NCBI RefSeq assembly: GCF_003057875.1 | Contig: NZ_PYXZ01000002.1 | Location: forward strand, 372,254 to 436,253 | Source of the DNA: Nocardioides currus | GTDB taxonomy: Bacteria > Actinomycetota > Actinomycetes > Propionibacteriales > Nocardioidaceae | DNA: 64,000 nt | Reading direction: 5' to 3' | Shown here: one piece after another, positions 34,557 to 43,920 of the stretch | Layout: every line of letters begins with the position of its first letter | Numbering within the stretch: the first letter of the stretch is position 1 | Program-made: the position numbers and the translations under genes | Notes under the pieces: generated by a model | Told to the model about the DNA's origin: nothing | The model's input: the letters and a program-made list of their open reading frames with translations, nothing else | Databases searched by the model: none

Positions 34557-36269
34557 TCATGCGGGGACCTCCACGTCGCGCACCACGACGGTGCGGTACG
34601 CCGCACTGTCGACCAGCAGGTCGGCGTGGCTGCCCACCGCGGCGATCCGGCCGTCGACCAGGAACGCCACCTCGTCGACCGCGTCGAGCAGGAGCGGGCT
34701 GACGGTCGTCACCACCGTGGTGCGGCCGTCGCGGTGGGCGCGCAGCCGGGCCGCGATGCGGGCCTCGGTGTGGGCGTCGACGGCACTGGTGGGCTCGACC
34801 AGCACCAGGATCTCCGGGTCCGCGGCGAGCGCCCGCGCGAGCACCAGCCGCTGGCGCTGGCCGCCGGAGAAGGAGCGGCCCTTCTCGGTGACGACGGTGT
34901 CGAGCCCGTCGGGCAGCGCCTCGAGGATGTCCTCCGCCGACGCGGTGACCAGGGCCTTCTCGACGTCGCCGGTGCCGCGCTCGTCGAGGCGGTCGGCGAG
35001 CCGGCCCGCGAACAGGGCGGCGCCGGTGTCGGAGACCATGATCCGCTCGCGGACCACGGCGTGGGGGAGAGCGGTGAGCGGCACCCCGCCGAGAGTGACC
35101 TCGTCGTCCTGCTCGGCCGCGCACAGGCCCAGCCGGTCGGCCAGCAGAGCGGAGTCGTCAGGCTGCTCGGAGACGATCGCCGTGACGATCCCGGGGCGGA
35201 CGTGGAGGCCCGACCGGGCGTCGACGAGCGCCGATCCGGGCGCCGGCGTGGCGGCGGGGGAGGTCGGCTCGACCACGTCCGGCGTCAGGGCGAGCACCCG
35301 GCACACCCGGCCGGCCGCGACGCGGGCGCGGATCAGCTTGTTGGCGAACTCGGTCGCCGTACGCAGCGGGAGCATCAGGAAGGCGGAGTAGCCGTAGAAG
35401 GCGACCAGCTCGCCCGCCGTGATGTCGCCGGAGACCGCGGACCGGGCTCCGAGCCAGACCACCAGGACGACGAAGATGCCGGGCAGGAACACCTGGAGCG
35501 CGTCGAGCACCGACTGGAGCTTGGCGACGTTGACGGCCGCGGTGCGGGTGGCCTGGGACTCGCGGCGGTAGCGGTCGAGGAACACCCCCTCGCCCCCGAT
35601 CCCGCGCAGCACCCGCAGCCCGCCGACGATGTCGGTGCCGGTGTTGGACAGGTCGGAGCGCATCTGGCGTTCGGTGGCGCTGCGGGCCTGGAGCGGCTTG
35701 AGGATCGGGCCCATCACCAGCAGCAGCAGCGGGACCCCGAGCAGCACCAGCAGGCCCAGCTCCACCGAGGTGCTGAGCAGGATCGCGGAGACGAGGAGGA
35801 AGGACACGATCGCGCCGGCGAAGCGGGCGGTCACGTCCATCGAGTTGCCGATGTGGTCGAGGTCGGTGGTGCCGATCGCGATGACCTCGCCGGTGCTGAC
35901 CTTCCGGGGCAGCGAGCCACCGAGGCGCACGGACTGCCGGGTGGTGAGCTGCACGACGCGGTAGGAGGCGGTGAGCCAGTTGGTCACCGCGAACCGGTGG
36001 CGCATGATCCCGGTGACCGCCTGCAGGAGCCCGATCGCGAGCATCACGCCGGCCCACAGCACCAGCTGCTGCTGGTCCTTGGCCGCGACGCCGCGGTCGA
36101 TCGCGCGGCCGAGCACGGCGGGCATCACGGCTTGGCAGGACATCCACACGATGCCGAACGCCATGCCGCCGGCCAGGGTCTGCCACTGCCCGCGCGCCAG
36201 CCACCAGAGGAAACGTCCCGCGCTGCGATGGTCGGCGGTGCCGGGGTCGGGGACGGGGAGCTGACGCAC
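34557..36269 (-). CDS. ABC exporter half-transporter, degenerate P-loop but canonical signature
   Basis: Type IV ABC exporter of 570 residues with an N-terminal six-helix membrane domain. The ATPase part is abnormal: where Walker A should be, the sequence is VSEQPDDSALL (near 362-373), Walker B reads LVLVEPT and the switch histidine is missing (VTTVSPLLL). The signature FSGGQRQRLVLARAL is intact. This is the mirror image of the next gene's defects. Site one would pair the partner's Walker A with this signature; site two would be dead. GTG 36269 is the start. The pair is probably co-transcribed despite the 76-base gap. Confidence 0.92.
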   Translation of the reverse strand: MRQLPVPDPGTADHRSAGRFLWWLARGQWQTLAGGMAFGIVWMSCQAVMPAVLGRAIDRGVAAKDQQQLVLWAGVMLAIGLLQAVTGIMRHRFAVTNWLTASYRVVQLTTRQSVRLGGSLPRKVSTGEVIAIGTTDLDHIGNSMDVTARFAGAIVSFLLVSAILLSTSVELGLLVLLGVPLLLLVMGPILKPLQARSATERQMRSDLSNTGTDIVGGLRVLRGIGGEGVFLDRYRRESQATRTAAVNVAKLQSVLDALQVFLPGIFVVLVVWLGARSAVSGDITAGELVAFYGYSAFLMLPLRTATEFANKLIRARVAAGRVCRVLALTPDVVEPTSPAATPAPGSALVDARSGLHVRPGIVTAIVSEQPDDSALLADRLGLCAAEQDDEVTLGGVPLTALPHAVVRERIMVSDTGAALFAGRLADRLDERGTGDVEKALVTASAEDILEALPDGLDTVVTEKGRSFSGGQRQRLVLARALAADPEILVLVEPTSAVDAHTEARIAARLRAHRDGRTTVVTTVSPLLLDAVDEVAFLVDGRIAAVGSHADLLVDSAAYRTVVVRDVEVPA

Positions 36270-36321
36270 TCGTCCAAGGGTACGGACGCGCGGCCCGCGC
36301 GAGCGAATCCTTTTCGTCGGG

Positions 36322-36993
36322 TCAGGCCGTCACGAAGGATTCTCCGGCGAGGACGTCGCGCACCGGTGAGGACGACGCGTCGACACCCAGCAGTGTCGCC
36401 GCCACGAACTCGGCGGCGTAGCGCTCGAAGCGCGCCCCGTGGCGCAGCATCGCGTGCTTGCCGCCTGGCACGGAGACGTAGCCGACGCGGGCGGTTCGCG
36501 CGAGGCGGCGGGCCACCGTCGCAGCGTTCTGCGGCGAGGCGATCCGGTCGTCGGTGCCGTGCACGAACAGCACGGAGCGGCCCTGCAGGTCGGCGTCGTC
36601 GGTGGGGTAGAGCCACGCGTTGAGCGCGACCGCGCAGGTGACGCGGGGTCGATCGGCCGCGAGCAGCGCCGCGCGGCCGCCCAAGGAGTGGCCGACGAGG
36701 GCGACCGGCAGGTCGCCGAACCGCTCCGCGAGCTGCTCGAGGGCCCACGCGACGTCCATCACCGGTGTCGTCGACGAGTCCCACCCGCGGTGCGAGTTGA
36801 GGAGGCGGAACACGGCCAGGCGTCCGCGGCCCGCGCGGGCGATCCGACGGGCGACCGGGACCATCCGCAGGACCGACAGCTGCGCCGGGCTCACCATGGC
36901 CGACTCGCCTCGGCTCGCGCCTCCGTGGAGGACCAGCACGACACCCTCGGGGTCGCGGGGGACGCGGGTGGCGACGAGCCGGGCGCGCGACAT
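36322..36993 (-). CDS. alpha/beta hydrolase
   Basis: Serine hydrolase of 223 residues with the nucleophile elbow GHSLGG, the oxyanion motif VLVLHGGASRGESAM, an acid in FVHGTDDRIA and the histidine in PGGKHAMLRHG. The compact size fits dienelactone- or esterase-like hydrolases. Substrate unknown. ATG 36993 overlaps the stop of the upstream deacylase gene by one base (TGATG), so they are coupled. Confidence 0.88.
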   Translation of the reverse strand: MSRARLVATRVPRDPEGVVLVLHGGASRGESAMVSPAQLSVLRMVPVARRIARAGRGRLAVFRLLNSHRGWDSSTTPVMDVAWALEQLAERFGDLPVALVGHSLGGRAALLAADRPRVTCAVALNAWLYPTDDADLQGRSVLFVHGTDDRIASPQNAATVARRLARTARVGYVSVPGGKHAMLRHGARFERYAAEFVAATLLGVDASSSPVRDVLAGESFVTA

Positions 36994-37553
36994 CAGCGCC
37001 CCAGGTCCGCGACGACCTCGGCACCCGGCAGGTCCGCCAGGACGGGGCCGGGCACCAGCAGCTTGGAGCGACGCACGCCCGAGCCGAGGATCACCACGGG
37101 CTCGGCCAGCAGCCGCTCGTCGACCAGCAGGCGCCACCCGCCGGGCAGCCCGACCGGCGTGATCCCGCCGTACTCCATCCCGGACTCCTCGACCGCGCGC
37201 TCCATGGACAGGAAGGTCGCCTTGCGGACGTCGATCAGCTTGCGCACGAGGCTGTTGACGTCGGCGCGGGTGTCGGCGCGCACGACGCAGGCCGCGATCC
37301 GCTCCTCGCCGGCGCGCGCCCCGACGACCACGACGCAGTTGCCGGAGGCGGCGAGCGGCAGGTCGTACTCCGCCGTCATCGCCGCGGTGTCCGCGAGCTC
37401 CGGGTCGATCTCGACCACCGCCACCTGGTCGGCCTGCGGCCATGCGGCGAGGAGTCCGGCGACCGGAGGGGCCACGAGGTCGAGGTGGTCGAGCACCGGC
37501 AGGGACTCGAGGGCAGGGAAGCTCGGCAGCGTCACGCGACCATCATGTGCCAT
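36993..37553 (-). CDS. YbaK/prolyl-tRNA editing family aminoacyl-tRNA deacylase
   Basis: Protein of 186 residues in the YbaK/EbsC editing family, which hydrolyses mischarged aminoacyl-tRNAs in trans. It shows the conserved core VVVVGARAGEERIAACVV, with the family lysine in VRKLIDVRKATF, and a C-terminal GGITPVGLPGGWRLLVD, where GxxxP contacts tRNA ends. Start is ATG 37553; GTG 37535 is a plausible alternative. It overlaps the alpha/beta hydrolase start by one base and is divergent from the glycerophosphodiesterase. Confidence 0.85.
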   Translation of the reverse strand: MAHDGRVTLPSFPALESLPVLDHLDLVAPPVAGLLAAWPQADQVAVVEIDPELADTAAMTAEYDLPLAASGNCVVVVGARAGEERIAACVVRADTRADVNSLVRKLIDVRKATFLSMERAVEESGMEYGGITPVGLPGGWRLLVDERLLAEPVVILGSGVRRSKLLVPGPVLADLPGAEVVADLGR

Positions 37554-37601
37554 TCACCAAGGGGTCGCCGTCTCGTCGTGGATGCCCGCCACCGTGGGCG
37601 C

Positions 37602-38618
37602 ATGACGGTGACCTGGCAGGTCCCACTCCGCGACCGGACCCCGAGCCTGGTCGTCACCCCGGCGATCGTCGGGCACCGCGGGGCCAGCGGCCACCGCCCC
37701 GAGCACACCCTCGACGCCTACCGTACGGCGATCCGCATGGGCGTCGACGACATCGAGGTCGACCTCGTCTCCTCCCGGGACGGGGTGCTCGTCGCGCGGC
37801 ACGAGTCGGAGCTCAGCGGCACCACCGACGTCACCGAGCACCTCGAGTTCGCCGACCGGCGCAGCACCCGCTGCATCGACGGGCACAAGGTCACCGGCTG
37901 GTTCACCGAGGACTTCACCCTGGCCGAGCTGAAGACCCTCACCGCGCGGGAGCGCCTGCCCGCGACGCGACCGGGCAACACGGCCTACAACGGTCGCGAG
38001 GGGATCGCCACCCTGACCGAGGTCCTCGCGATGGCGCACGCCGAGTCGATGCGCCGCGGCCGCACCGTCGGCGTCATGATCGAGCTCAAGCACGCGGCCT
38101 ACTTCGACTCCCTCGGCCTGCCGCTCGACGTTCCCCTGCTCGCCGCCCTCCACCGCCACGGCCTCGACCGCCCGTGGGCACGCATCAGCCTGATGTCCTT
38201 CGAGGCGCCGATCCTGCAGCGGCTGGCGATGCGCACGAGGCTGCCGATCATCCAGCTGCTCGAGGCGGGCGACTCGCACGCCGAGATGTGCACCCGCGAG
38301 GGGCTGGCCAGGATCGACGAGTACGCCGACGGCATCGGTCCGCACAAGGGTCTGGTGCTGCCCCGGGACGGCGTGGGCGCGATCGGCGAGCCGTCGAGCC
38401 TGGTCCGCGACGCCCACCGCCTCTGGCTGACCGTGCACGTCTGGACGGTGCGGGCCGAGAACCGCTTCCTGCCGACCAACCTGCGGCGGGGGGACGCGCC
38501 CGACGCCCCCGGCGACATGGCCGGCGAGGTGCGGGCACTGCTCGACGTGGGGGTGGACGGGGTCATCACCGACCACCCCGAGCGGGCGCTCGCGACGGCT
38601 CGCGAGCTCGACCTGTGA
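37602..38618 (+). CDS. glycerophosphodiester phosphodiesterase (second copy)
   Basis: GDPD-family enzyme of 338 residues, larger than the copy at 10860. Motifs are VGHRGASGHRPEHTLDAY, then DIEVDLVSSRDGVLVARHE and the C-terminal VDGVITDHPERAL. An insert near residues 75-105 carries an extra DGHKVTGWFTEDFTL. Metal ligands Glu-Asp and the histidine pair are preserved. No signal peptide is visible; the N-terminus is polar. It is a monocistronic gene divergent from the YbaK-type gene, 49 bases from it. Confidence 0.92.
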   Translation: MTVTWQVPLRDRTPSLVVTPAIVGHRGASGHRPEHTLDAYRTAIRMGVDDIEVDLVSSRDGVLVARHESELSGTTDVTEHLEFADRRSTRCIDGHKVTGWFTEDFTLAELKTLTARERLPATRPGNTAYNGREGIATLTEVLAMAHAESMRRGRTVGVMIELKHAAYFDSLGLPLDVPLLAALHRHGLDRPWARISLMSFEAPILQRLAMRTRLPIIQLLEAGDSHAEMCTREGLARIDEYADGIGPHKGLVLPRDGVGAIGEPSSLVRDAHRLWLTVHVWTVRAENRFLPTNLRRGDAPDAPGDMAGEVRALLDVGVDGVITDHPERALATARELDL

Positions 38619-38688
38619 CGGCACGTCGCCGACCGGACCACCCAGCGAGGCGATGACCGGGGGCCGCGACGTGTGGTAGCCATCACGC

Positions 38689-39423
38689 ATGAGCCAGGCT
38701 CCGGCGGTGACACCCGTGGACGCGCGGGCGCCGCTCGTCCTCGTGGTCGACGACGACGCGGCCATCCGCACGGTCGTGCGCTGGCAGCTCGACCACGCGG
38801 GCTACCGCGTCGTCGAGGCCGAGGACGGCACCTACGCGCTGCGCAGCATCCGCGACGACCACCCCTCGCTGGTGGTGCTCGACCTCTCGCTGCCGCGGCT
38901 CGGCGGCCTCGACGTCATCCGCTCCGTGCGGGGCGGACGGGTCGGCCGGTCCGACACCCCGATCATCGTGCTGTCAGGGCGCAGCGGTGAGGACGACCGG
39001 ATCGTCGGGCTCGACCTCGGCGCCGACGACTACCTGGTCAAGCCGTTCTCGCCCGGCGAGCTCGCGGCTCGCGTCCGGTCGGTGCTGCGCCGCAGCTCGC
39101 CGGAGCTGGCCGGCGAGGCGATCGAGGTGGGCCCGCTCCGCATCGAGCCGGCGAGCAGGCGGGTGCGGCGCGACGGCACCGAGGTGGAGCTCACGCCCAA
39201 GGAGTTCGACCTCCTGGCCTTCCTCGCCACGCACCCGCGGGTCGTCTTCAGTCGCAGCCAGCTCGTCGACCGGGTCTGGAACTCGTCCTCGGAGTGGCTG
39301 GGCGAGGCCACCGTCACCGAGCACGTGCACCGGCTGAGGCTCAAGCTGGAGGAGGACCCGTCACGCCCGCGGATCCTGCGGACCGTGCGCGGGGTCGGCT
39401 ACCACCTCGTGGACGAGCCGTGA
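38689..39423 (+). CDS. OmpR-family response regulator
   Basis: DNA-binding response regulator of 244 residues. The receiver has the acidic pocket VVDDDAA, the phosphorylation aspartate in VVLDLSLPR and the lysine in YLVKPFSPGEL. The winged-helix output follows (ELTPKEFDLLAFLATHP, then TVTEHVHRLRLKLEED and RTVRGVGYHL). The downstream kinase overlaps its stop by four bases, so they are a coupled two-component system. Confidence 0.95.
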   Translation: MSQAPAVTPVDARAPLVLVVDDDAAIRTVVRWQLDHAGYRVVEAEDGTYALRSIRDDHPSLVVLDLSLPRLGGLDVIRSVRGGRVGRSDTPIIVLSGRSGEDDRIVGLDLGADDYLVKPFSPGELAARVRSVLRRSSPELAGEAIEVGPLRIEPASRRVRRDGTEVELTPKEFDLLAFLATHPRVVFSRSQLVDRVWNSSSEWLGEATVTEHVHRLRLKLEEDPSRPRILRTVRGVGYHLVDEP

Positions 39424-40721
39424 GCACCGCGACCGGCCTGCCCGACTCGCAGACCGACGCCCGTGAGCTGCTCGACGGGCAGACCGAGGTGCTCGAGCTG
39501 ATCGCGAACGCGGCGCCCCTGCCCGACGTGCTGGCCGGCATCATCGGCTCGCTGGAGCACCTCATGCCGGGCGCCCGCTGCTCGGTGCTCCTGCTCGACC
39601 GCGAGCGCCGCACGCTGCACCACGGCGCCGCGCCGAGCCTGCCCGGCGACTACGTCGCGGCCATCGACGGGATGCCCATCGGGGAGGCGGCCGGCTCGTG
39701 CGGTACGGCGGCGACCCTCAACGTCGCCGTCGTCGCCCGCGACGTCCTCACCGACGTCAGGTGGACCGACTACCGGGCGCTGGCCACGGCCGCCGGTCTC
39801 CGCAGCTGCTGGTCGACCCCGATCGAGGGCCGCGACGGGCAGCCGGTCGGCACGTTCGCGGTCTACCACGCGCGACCCCACCGCCCGGACCGGCGCGAAC
39901 AGCTGCTCGTCGACCGGTTCAGCCACCTCGCCTCGGTCGCCATCGGCCACGCCCACCTGCTCGAGGAGCGCCAGGCGCGGCAGGAGGCCGAGACCGCCCG
40001 GCGGACGGCCGAGGAGCTGTCCCACGCGAAGTCGGAGCTGCTCGCGACGGTCGGCCACGAGGCACGCACGCCCATCCAGGCGATCGTCGGCTTCGCCGAG
40101 CTGTTGGCGACCATCGACCTCGACGAGGCCCGGCGCCGCGAGGCGCTCGACCACATCAGCGCGGCGGCCGGCCACGTGATGGACCTGCTCGCCGACGTCC
40201 TCGACCTCAGTCGCATCGAGGCCAACGCCCTGCCGCTGGCGCTGGAGCCGGTCCGGCTCCGGGAGGTCGTCGCCGAGGTGTTCGGCCTCCTCTCGGCGCG
40301 TGCGCAGCAGCGGTCCGTCACCCTCGTGCACCACGTCGAGGACGAGGTGGTGCTGAGCGACCCGCGCCGACTGCGCCAGGTGCTGCTCAACCTGGTCGCC
40401 AACTCGCTGCGCCACGGTCGCTCCGGTGGTCGCGTCGAGGTGAGCTGCCGCCTGGCGCAGCCAGGCACCGTGCTCGTCCTGATCGAGGACGACGGGCCCG
40501 GCATCCCCGCCGACCTGCTCCCGAGGATCTTCACGCCCTACGCCCGCGCGGCCTCGACCGGGGACGGCGCCGGCGCGACCGAGGAGAGCATCGGCCTCGG
40601 CCTCGCGCTGGCCCGGGGACTGGCCCAGGCGATGGGCGGCGACCTGTCCGTGGGCGGCACCGGCCCCGGGGGCACGGCGATGCACCTGGGCCTGCGCGAC
40701 GCGGGTCTCGTCCCGCGCTGA
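39420..40721 (+). CDS. GAF-domain sensor histidine kinase, soluble
   Basis: Kinase of 433 residues with a GAF domain (about residues 25-180: CSVLLLDRERRTLHHG, AGSCGTAATLNVAVV). A HisKA segment follows with the phospho-accepting histidine in TVGHEARTPIQAIVG, then an ATPase domain with N, G1 and G2 boxes (LLNLVANSLRHG, IEDDGPGIP, GLGLALARGLAQAM). No membrane helices are seen, so a cytoplasmic cue is sensed. GTG 39420 overlaps the response regulator stop (GTGA). Confidence 0.93.
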   Translation: MSTATGLPDSQTDARELLDGQTEVLELIANAAPLPDVLAGIIGSLEHLMPGARCSVLLLDRERRTLHHGAAPSLPGDYVAAIDGMPIGEAAGSCGTAATLNVAVVARDVLTDVRWTDYRALATAAGLRSCWSTPIEGRDGQPVGTFAVYHARPHRPDRREQLLVDRFSHLASVAIGHAHLLEERQARQEAETARRTAEELSHAKSELLATVGHEARTPIQAIVGFAELLATIDLDEARRREALDHISAAAGHVMDLLADVLDLSRIEANALPLALEPVRLREVVAEVFGLLSARAQQRSVTLVHHVEDEVVLSDPRRLRQVLLNLVANSLRHGRSGGRVEVSCRLAQPGTVLVLIEDDGPGIPADLLPRIFTPYARAASTGDGAGATEESIGLGLALARGLAQAMGGDLSVGGTGPGGTAMHLGLRDAGLVPR

Positions 40722-40727
40722 CCGCGC

Positions 40728-41156
40728 TCAGTCCTCGCTGGCCGCCCAGCCGGTGACCTTGACGATGCGGCACACCAGCACCCGGTGGAAGGGCTTGTCG
40801 GCATACTGCGGCACGGTCCGGGCGAGCCGGTCCGCGAGCTCCTCCGCCAGCGCGTCGGACGGGTCGGGGACGTGGCGGCACTCGGCCCGCACCCACCACA
40901 GCCGTGTCCAGTCCTCGGCGTCCCAGTGCTCGACGAGCAGCGAGCCGCGCGGGTCGGCGGCGAGGTTGTCCTCGCGCTGGAGCCGGGACGAGGCCTTCGG
41001 CTTGACCGTGTCGATCGGCACCCCGACGTGGCCGTCGTCGCTGACGGCGTAGACCACCGGCGTGGGGTCCGGCCCGCGCTCGGGGTGCAGGGTGGCGAAC
41101 ACGCCGTGGACGTGCTCGGCGAGCCGGGACCGCGATGTTGCCTCGTCGAGCCGCAT
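40728..41156 (-). CDS. PPOX-class F420-dependent oxidoreductase (TIGR03668-like)
   Basis: Split-barrel flavin/deazaflavin-binding protein of 142 residues. It shows the pattern FATLHPERGPDPTPVVYAV, the DTVKPKAS segment and a C-terminal VSC-like core (RIVKVTGWAA). Proteins of this subfamily use F420 rather than FMN. Start ATG 41156 was chosen; the open frame extends 12 residues further. The gene is convergent with the histidine kinase and near the acyl-CoA ligase, but no operon is formed. Confidence 0.85.
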   Translation of the reverse strand: MRLDEATSRSRLAEHVHGVFATLHPERGPDPTPVVYAVSDDGHVGVPIDTVKPKASSRLQREDNLAADPRGSLLVEHWDAEDWTRLWWVRAECRHVPDPSDALAEELADRLARTVPQYADKPFHRVLVCRIVKVTGWAASED

Positions 41157-41258
41157 GTCTCCCACCCTCCCCGACGAACCGCCCGGGGACAATCACGTGT
41201 TCCTCAACGCTGGTCGGAGCGACTTGACCCCCGGGTCGCGGCCGGTCAGGTTGGCCGG

Positions 41259-42800
41259 ATGAACCTCGCCAGCTGGGTCGAGCGTCACGGGCGGAGGCTG
41301 CGCGACCGGCCGGCGCTGGCGTCGGGCCGCGACGTGCACGCGACCTGGTCGGAGCTCGCGGCGCGGGTCGCCGCGGTCGCCGGCGGGCTGCGCGCGGACT
41401 GCGGGCTCGAGCCGGGCGACCGGGTGGCGATCGTGATGGACAACCGGGCGGAGTACCTCGAGGCGCAGTACGCCGCATGGCACGCCGGCCTCGTCGCCGT
41501 CCCCGTCAACGCGCGGCTCCACCGCGACGAGGTCGCCTTCGTCCTCGAGCACAGCGGAGCCCGGGTCGTGGTCACCGACGCGGCGCACGCGCCGGACGTG
41601 AGTGCCCTCGAGGAGCGGTTGGAGACGGTGGAGCGGGTCGTCGTGGTGCCGGGCCCCGACTGGGACGGGCTGCTCTCGGCGGCGCCCGTCGCCCTGACCG
41701 ACCGGGGTGCCGACGACGCGGCCTGGCTCTTCTACACCAGCGGGACCACCGGCCGCCCGAAGGGCGCGACGCTCACCCACGGCAACCTGCTGATGGCCTC
41801 GCTGAGCTACTACGCCGACATCGACCCGGTCGCCGCGACCGACAGCGTCCTGCACGCCGCCCCGCTCTCGCACGGCTCCGGCCTGTACGGGCTGCCGCAC
41901 GTCGCCCGCGGGGCGGTGAGCGTCTTCCCGCCGCCCGGGCCGCTGGGCGGTGCGACGCTGCTGTCGCTGCTCGCGCGCTGGCCCGGGATGTCGTTCTTCG
42001 CCGCGCCGATCATGGTCAAGCGCCTCACGGCCGACGCCGCGCTCGCCGGCGCCGACCTGACCGGGCTCAGGACGATCATCTACGGCGGCGCGCCGATGTA
42101 CCTCGCCGACCTCGAGCAGGCGCTGGCCACCTTCGGGCCCCGCCTCGCCCAGATCTACGGGCAGGGGGAGACGCCGATGACGATCACCGGCCTGTCGAAG
42201 ACCGACCACGCCGACACCGACCACCCCCGGTGGCGCCAGCGCATGCAGGGCGTCGGCTTCCCCCGCACCGACGTGGAGGTGCGGGTCGTCGACGACGCCG
42301 ACCGTGCCCTGCCGCCGGGGGAGCCCGGTGAGGTCGTCGTCCGCGGCGGCGTGGTGATGGCGGGCTACTGGGGGCAGCCCGAGGAGACGGCGGAGACCCT
42401 GCGCGGCGGCTGGCTGCACACCGGCGACGTCGGCAGCCTCGACGAGGACGGGTTCCTCACGCTCCACGACCGGTCGAAGGACCTCGTCATCAGCGGGGGC
42501 ATGAACATCTATCCGCGCGAGGTCGAGGAGGCGCTGCTGACCCACCCCCACGTCGAGGCGGTCGCCGTCGTCGGCCGGCCCGACCCCGAGTGGGGAGAGG
42601 CGGTGGTCGCCTTCGTCGTCACCGACGGCACCGAGCCGCCCACCGCCGAGCTCGACCGCGCCTGCCTCGACCGCATCGCCCGCTTCAAGCGGCCGAAGGA
42701 CTACCACTTCGTCGAGTCCCTGCCGACCAACAACTACGGCAAGGTGCTCAAGCGCGAGCTGCGTGACCGGCTCGGCGGACGGCCGCCCGAGCAGCGTTGA
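41259..42800 (+). CDS. acyl-CoA ligase, AMP-binding
   Basis: ANL-superfamily enzyme of 513 residues. The AMP loop is FYTSGTTGRPKGATLTHGN. Other motifs are QIYGQGETPMT (core 5), GWLHTGDVGSLDEDGFL and DRSKDLVISGGMNIYPREVEE, with the C-terminal catalytic lysine in NNYGKVLKREL. The shape resembles short- or medium-chain and aromatic acid CoA ligases. Substrate unknown. ATG 41259 is the start. It stands 103 bases from the divergent F420-enzyme gene. Confidence 0.92.
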   Translation: MNLASWVERHGRRLRDRPALASGRDVHATWSELAARVAAVAGGLRADCGLEPGDRVAIVMDNRAEYLEAQYAAWHAGLVAVPVNARLHRDEVAFVLEHSGARVVVTDAAHAPDVSALEERLETVERVVVVPGPDWDGLLSAAPVALTDRGADDAAWLFYTSGTTGRPKGATLTHGNLLMASLSYYADIDPVAATDSVLHAAPLSHGSGLYGLPHVARGAVSVFPPPGPLGGATLLSLLARWPGMSFFAAPIMVKRLTADAALAGADLTGLRTIIYGGAPMYLADLEQALATFGPRLAQIYGQGETPMTITGLSKTDHADTDHPRWRQRMQGVGFPRTDVEVRVVDDADRALPPGEPGEVVVRGGVVMAGYWGQPEETAETLRGGWLHTGDVGSLDEDGFLTLHDRSKDLVISGGMNIYPREVEEALLTHPHVEAVAVVGRPDPEWGEAVVAFVVTDGTEPPTAELDRACLDRIARFKRPKDYHFVESLPTNNYGKVLKRELRDRLGGRPPEQR

Positions 42801-42933
42801 GGAAACCATGAGCACGGGCTCCCTTGCGGGTCGCGCCGCGGCGGCGGTCAGATACCCACCAAGGGCCTGAGCTGCCGACGACCCCGTCCGCCGGCCGACG
42901 CGGGCCACGGTCGCTCACGAGGAGAAGTCGCCG

Positions 42934-43920
42934 ATGAAGCTCGCTCTGTACCTGCCCACCTTCCGCAACCACGTGAGCGTCCAGGAGCTCGCCGACCTGA
43001 CGGACCTCGCCGAGGAGCTCGACTTCGACTCCGTCTGGACGCTCGACCGGGTGATCGTGCCGGAGGCCTCCGACCGCAACGAGATGGAGTACTCCTTCGG
43101 GATGATGAAGGAGTTCCCCAAGCAGCTGCCGGTCGCGTCGAACGGCCAGTGGTTCCAGGGCTGGCCGCTGCTGCCGTGGCTGGCGGCCCGCACCGAGAAG
43201 GTCCGCATCGGCATGAGCATCACCGACACGCCGTACCGCTCCCCGGGCGTCTTCGCCGCCGAGTGCGCGACCATCGACCACCTCTCGGGCGGCCGCCTCA
43301 ACGTCGGGGTCGGCGCCGGCTGGATGCCCGAGGAGTTCGCCGCGGCGAGCGCCACCCACCTCTTCCCCCGGCGGCACGCACACGTGCGCGAGACGATCGA
43401 GATCTGCCAGGGCATCTGGACCAACGAGACCTTCGAGTACCACGGCGAGTTCGCCGACTTCGAGCCGTCGGGCTTCGGCCACAAGCCGCTGCAGGACCCG
43501 CACCCGCCGATCTACTTCAGCGGGCTGCGCGACCCGAAGCGCTCGGCCAACCGGGTCGCGAAGTACGGCCTCGCCGGCTGGATCGGCATCCAGGACACCC
43601 CGCGCGAGCTGACCGAGTGGCGCACCGCGATCGCGGGCGAGCTCGAGCAGCTCGGCAAGTCGATCGACGACCTCGACATGTGCAGCATGATCTGGTTCAC
43701 CATCACCGACGTGGACGTCGACCAGACCGACAACGGCAAGGGCTCCAACATCCTGGTCGGCAGCGAGCGGCAGATCGTCGACAAGCTCAAGGAGTACGAG
43801 GAGGCCGGACTGACCATGCCGCTGTTGTGGCCGCCCTTCGCCGACGTCCCGGTGTCGAAGACCATCGACGACCTGAAGCGGCTGAAGAACGACATCATGC
43901 CGAAGGTCGAGGCCGCCTAG
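42934..43920 (+). CDS. LLM-class F420-dependent oxidoreductase
   Basis: Luciferase-like barrel enzyme of 328 residues belonging to the TIGR03619-like F420-dependent group: ELDFDSVWTLDRVIVPEA, then IGMSITDTPYRSPGVFAAE and the nucleotide segment RLNVGVGAGWMPEEF. A C-terminal stretch (NILVGSERQIVDKLKEYEEAG) completes the barrel. ATG 42934 follows AGGAGAAGTCGCCG, a good ribosome-binding site. Convergent with the membrane protein gene, whose stop overlaps its own. The 133 bases between 42801 and 42933 hold no gene. Confidence 0.92.
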   Translation: MKLALYLPTFRNHVSVQELADLTDLAEELDFDSVWTLDRVIVPEASDRNEMEYSFGMMKEFPKQLPVASNGQWFQGWPLLPWLAARTEKVRIGMSITDTPYRSPGVFAAECATIDHLSGGRLNVGVGAGWMPEEFAAASATHLFPRRHAHVRETIEICQGIWTNETFEYHGEFADFEPSGFGHKPLQDPHPPIYFSGLRDPKRSANRVAKYGLAGWIGIQDTPRELTEWRTAIAGELEQLGKSIDDLDMCSMIWFTITDVDVDQTDNGKGSNILVGSERQIVDKLKEYEEAGLTMPLLWPPFADVPVSKTIDDLKRLKNDIMPKVEAA

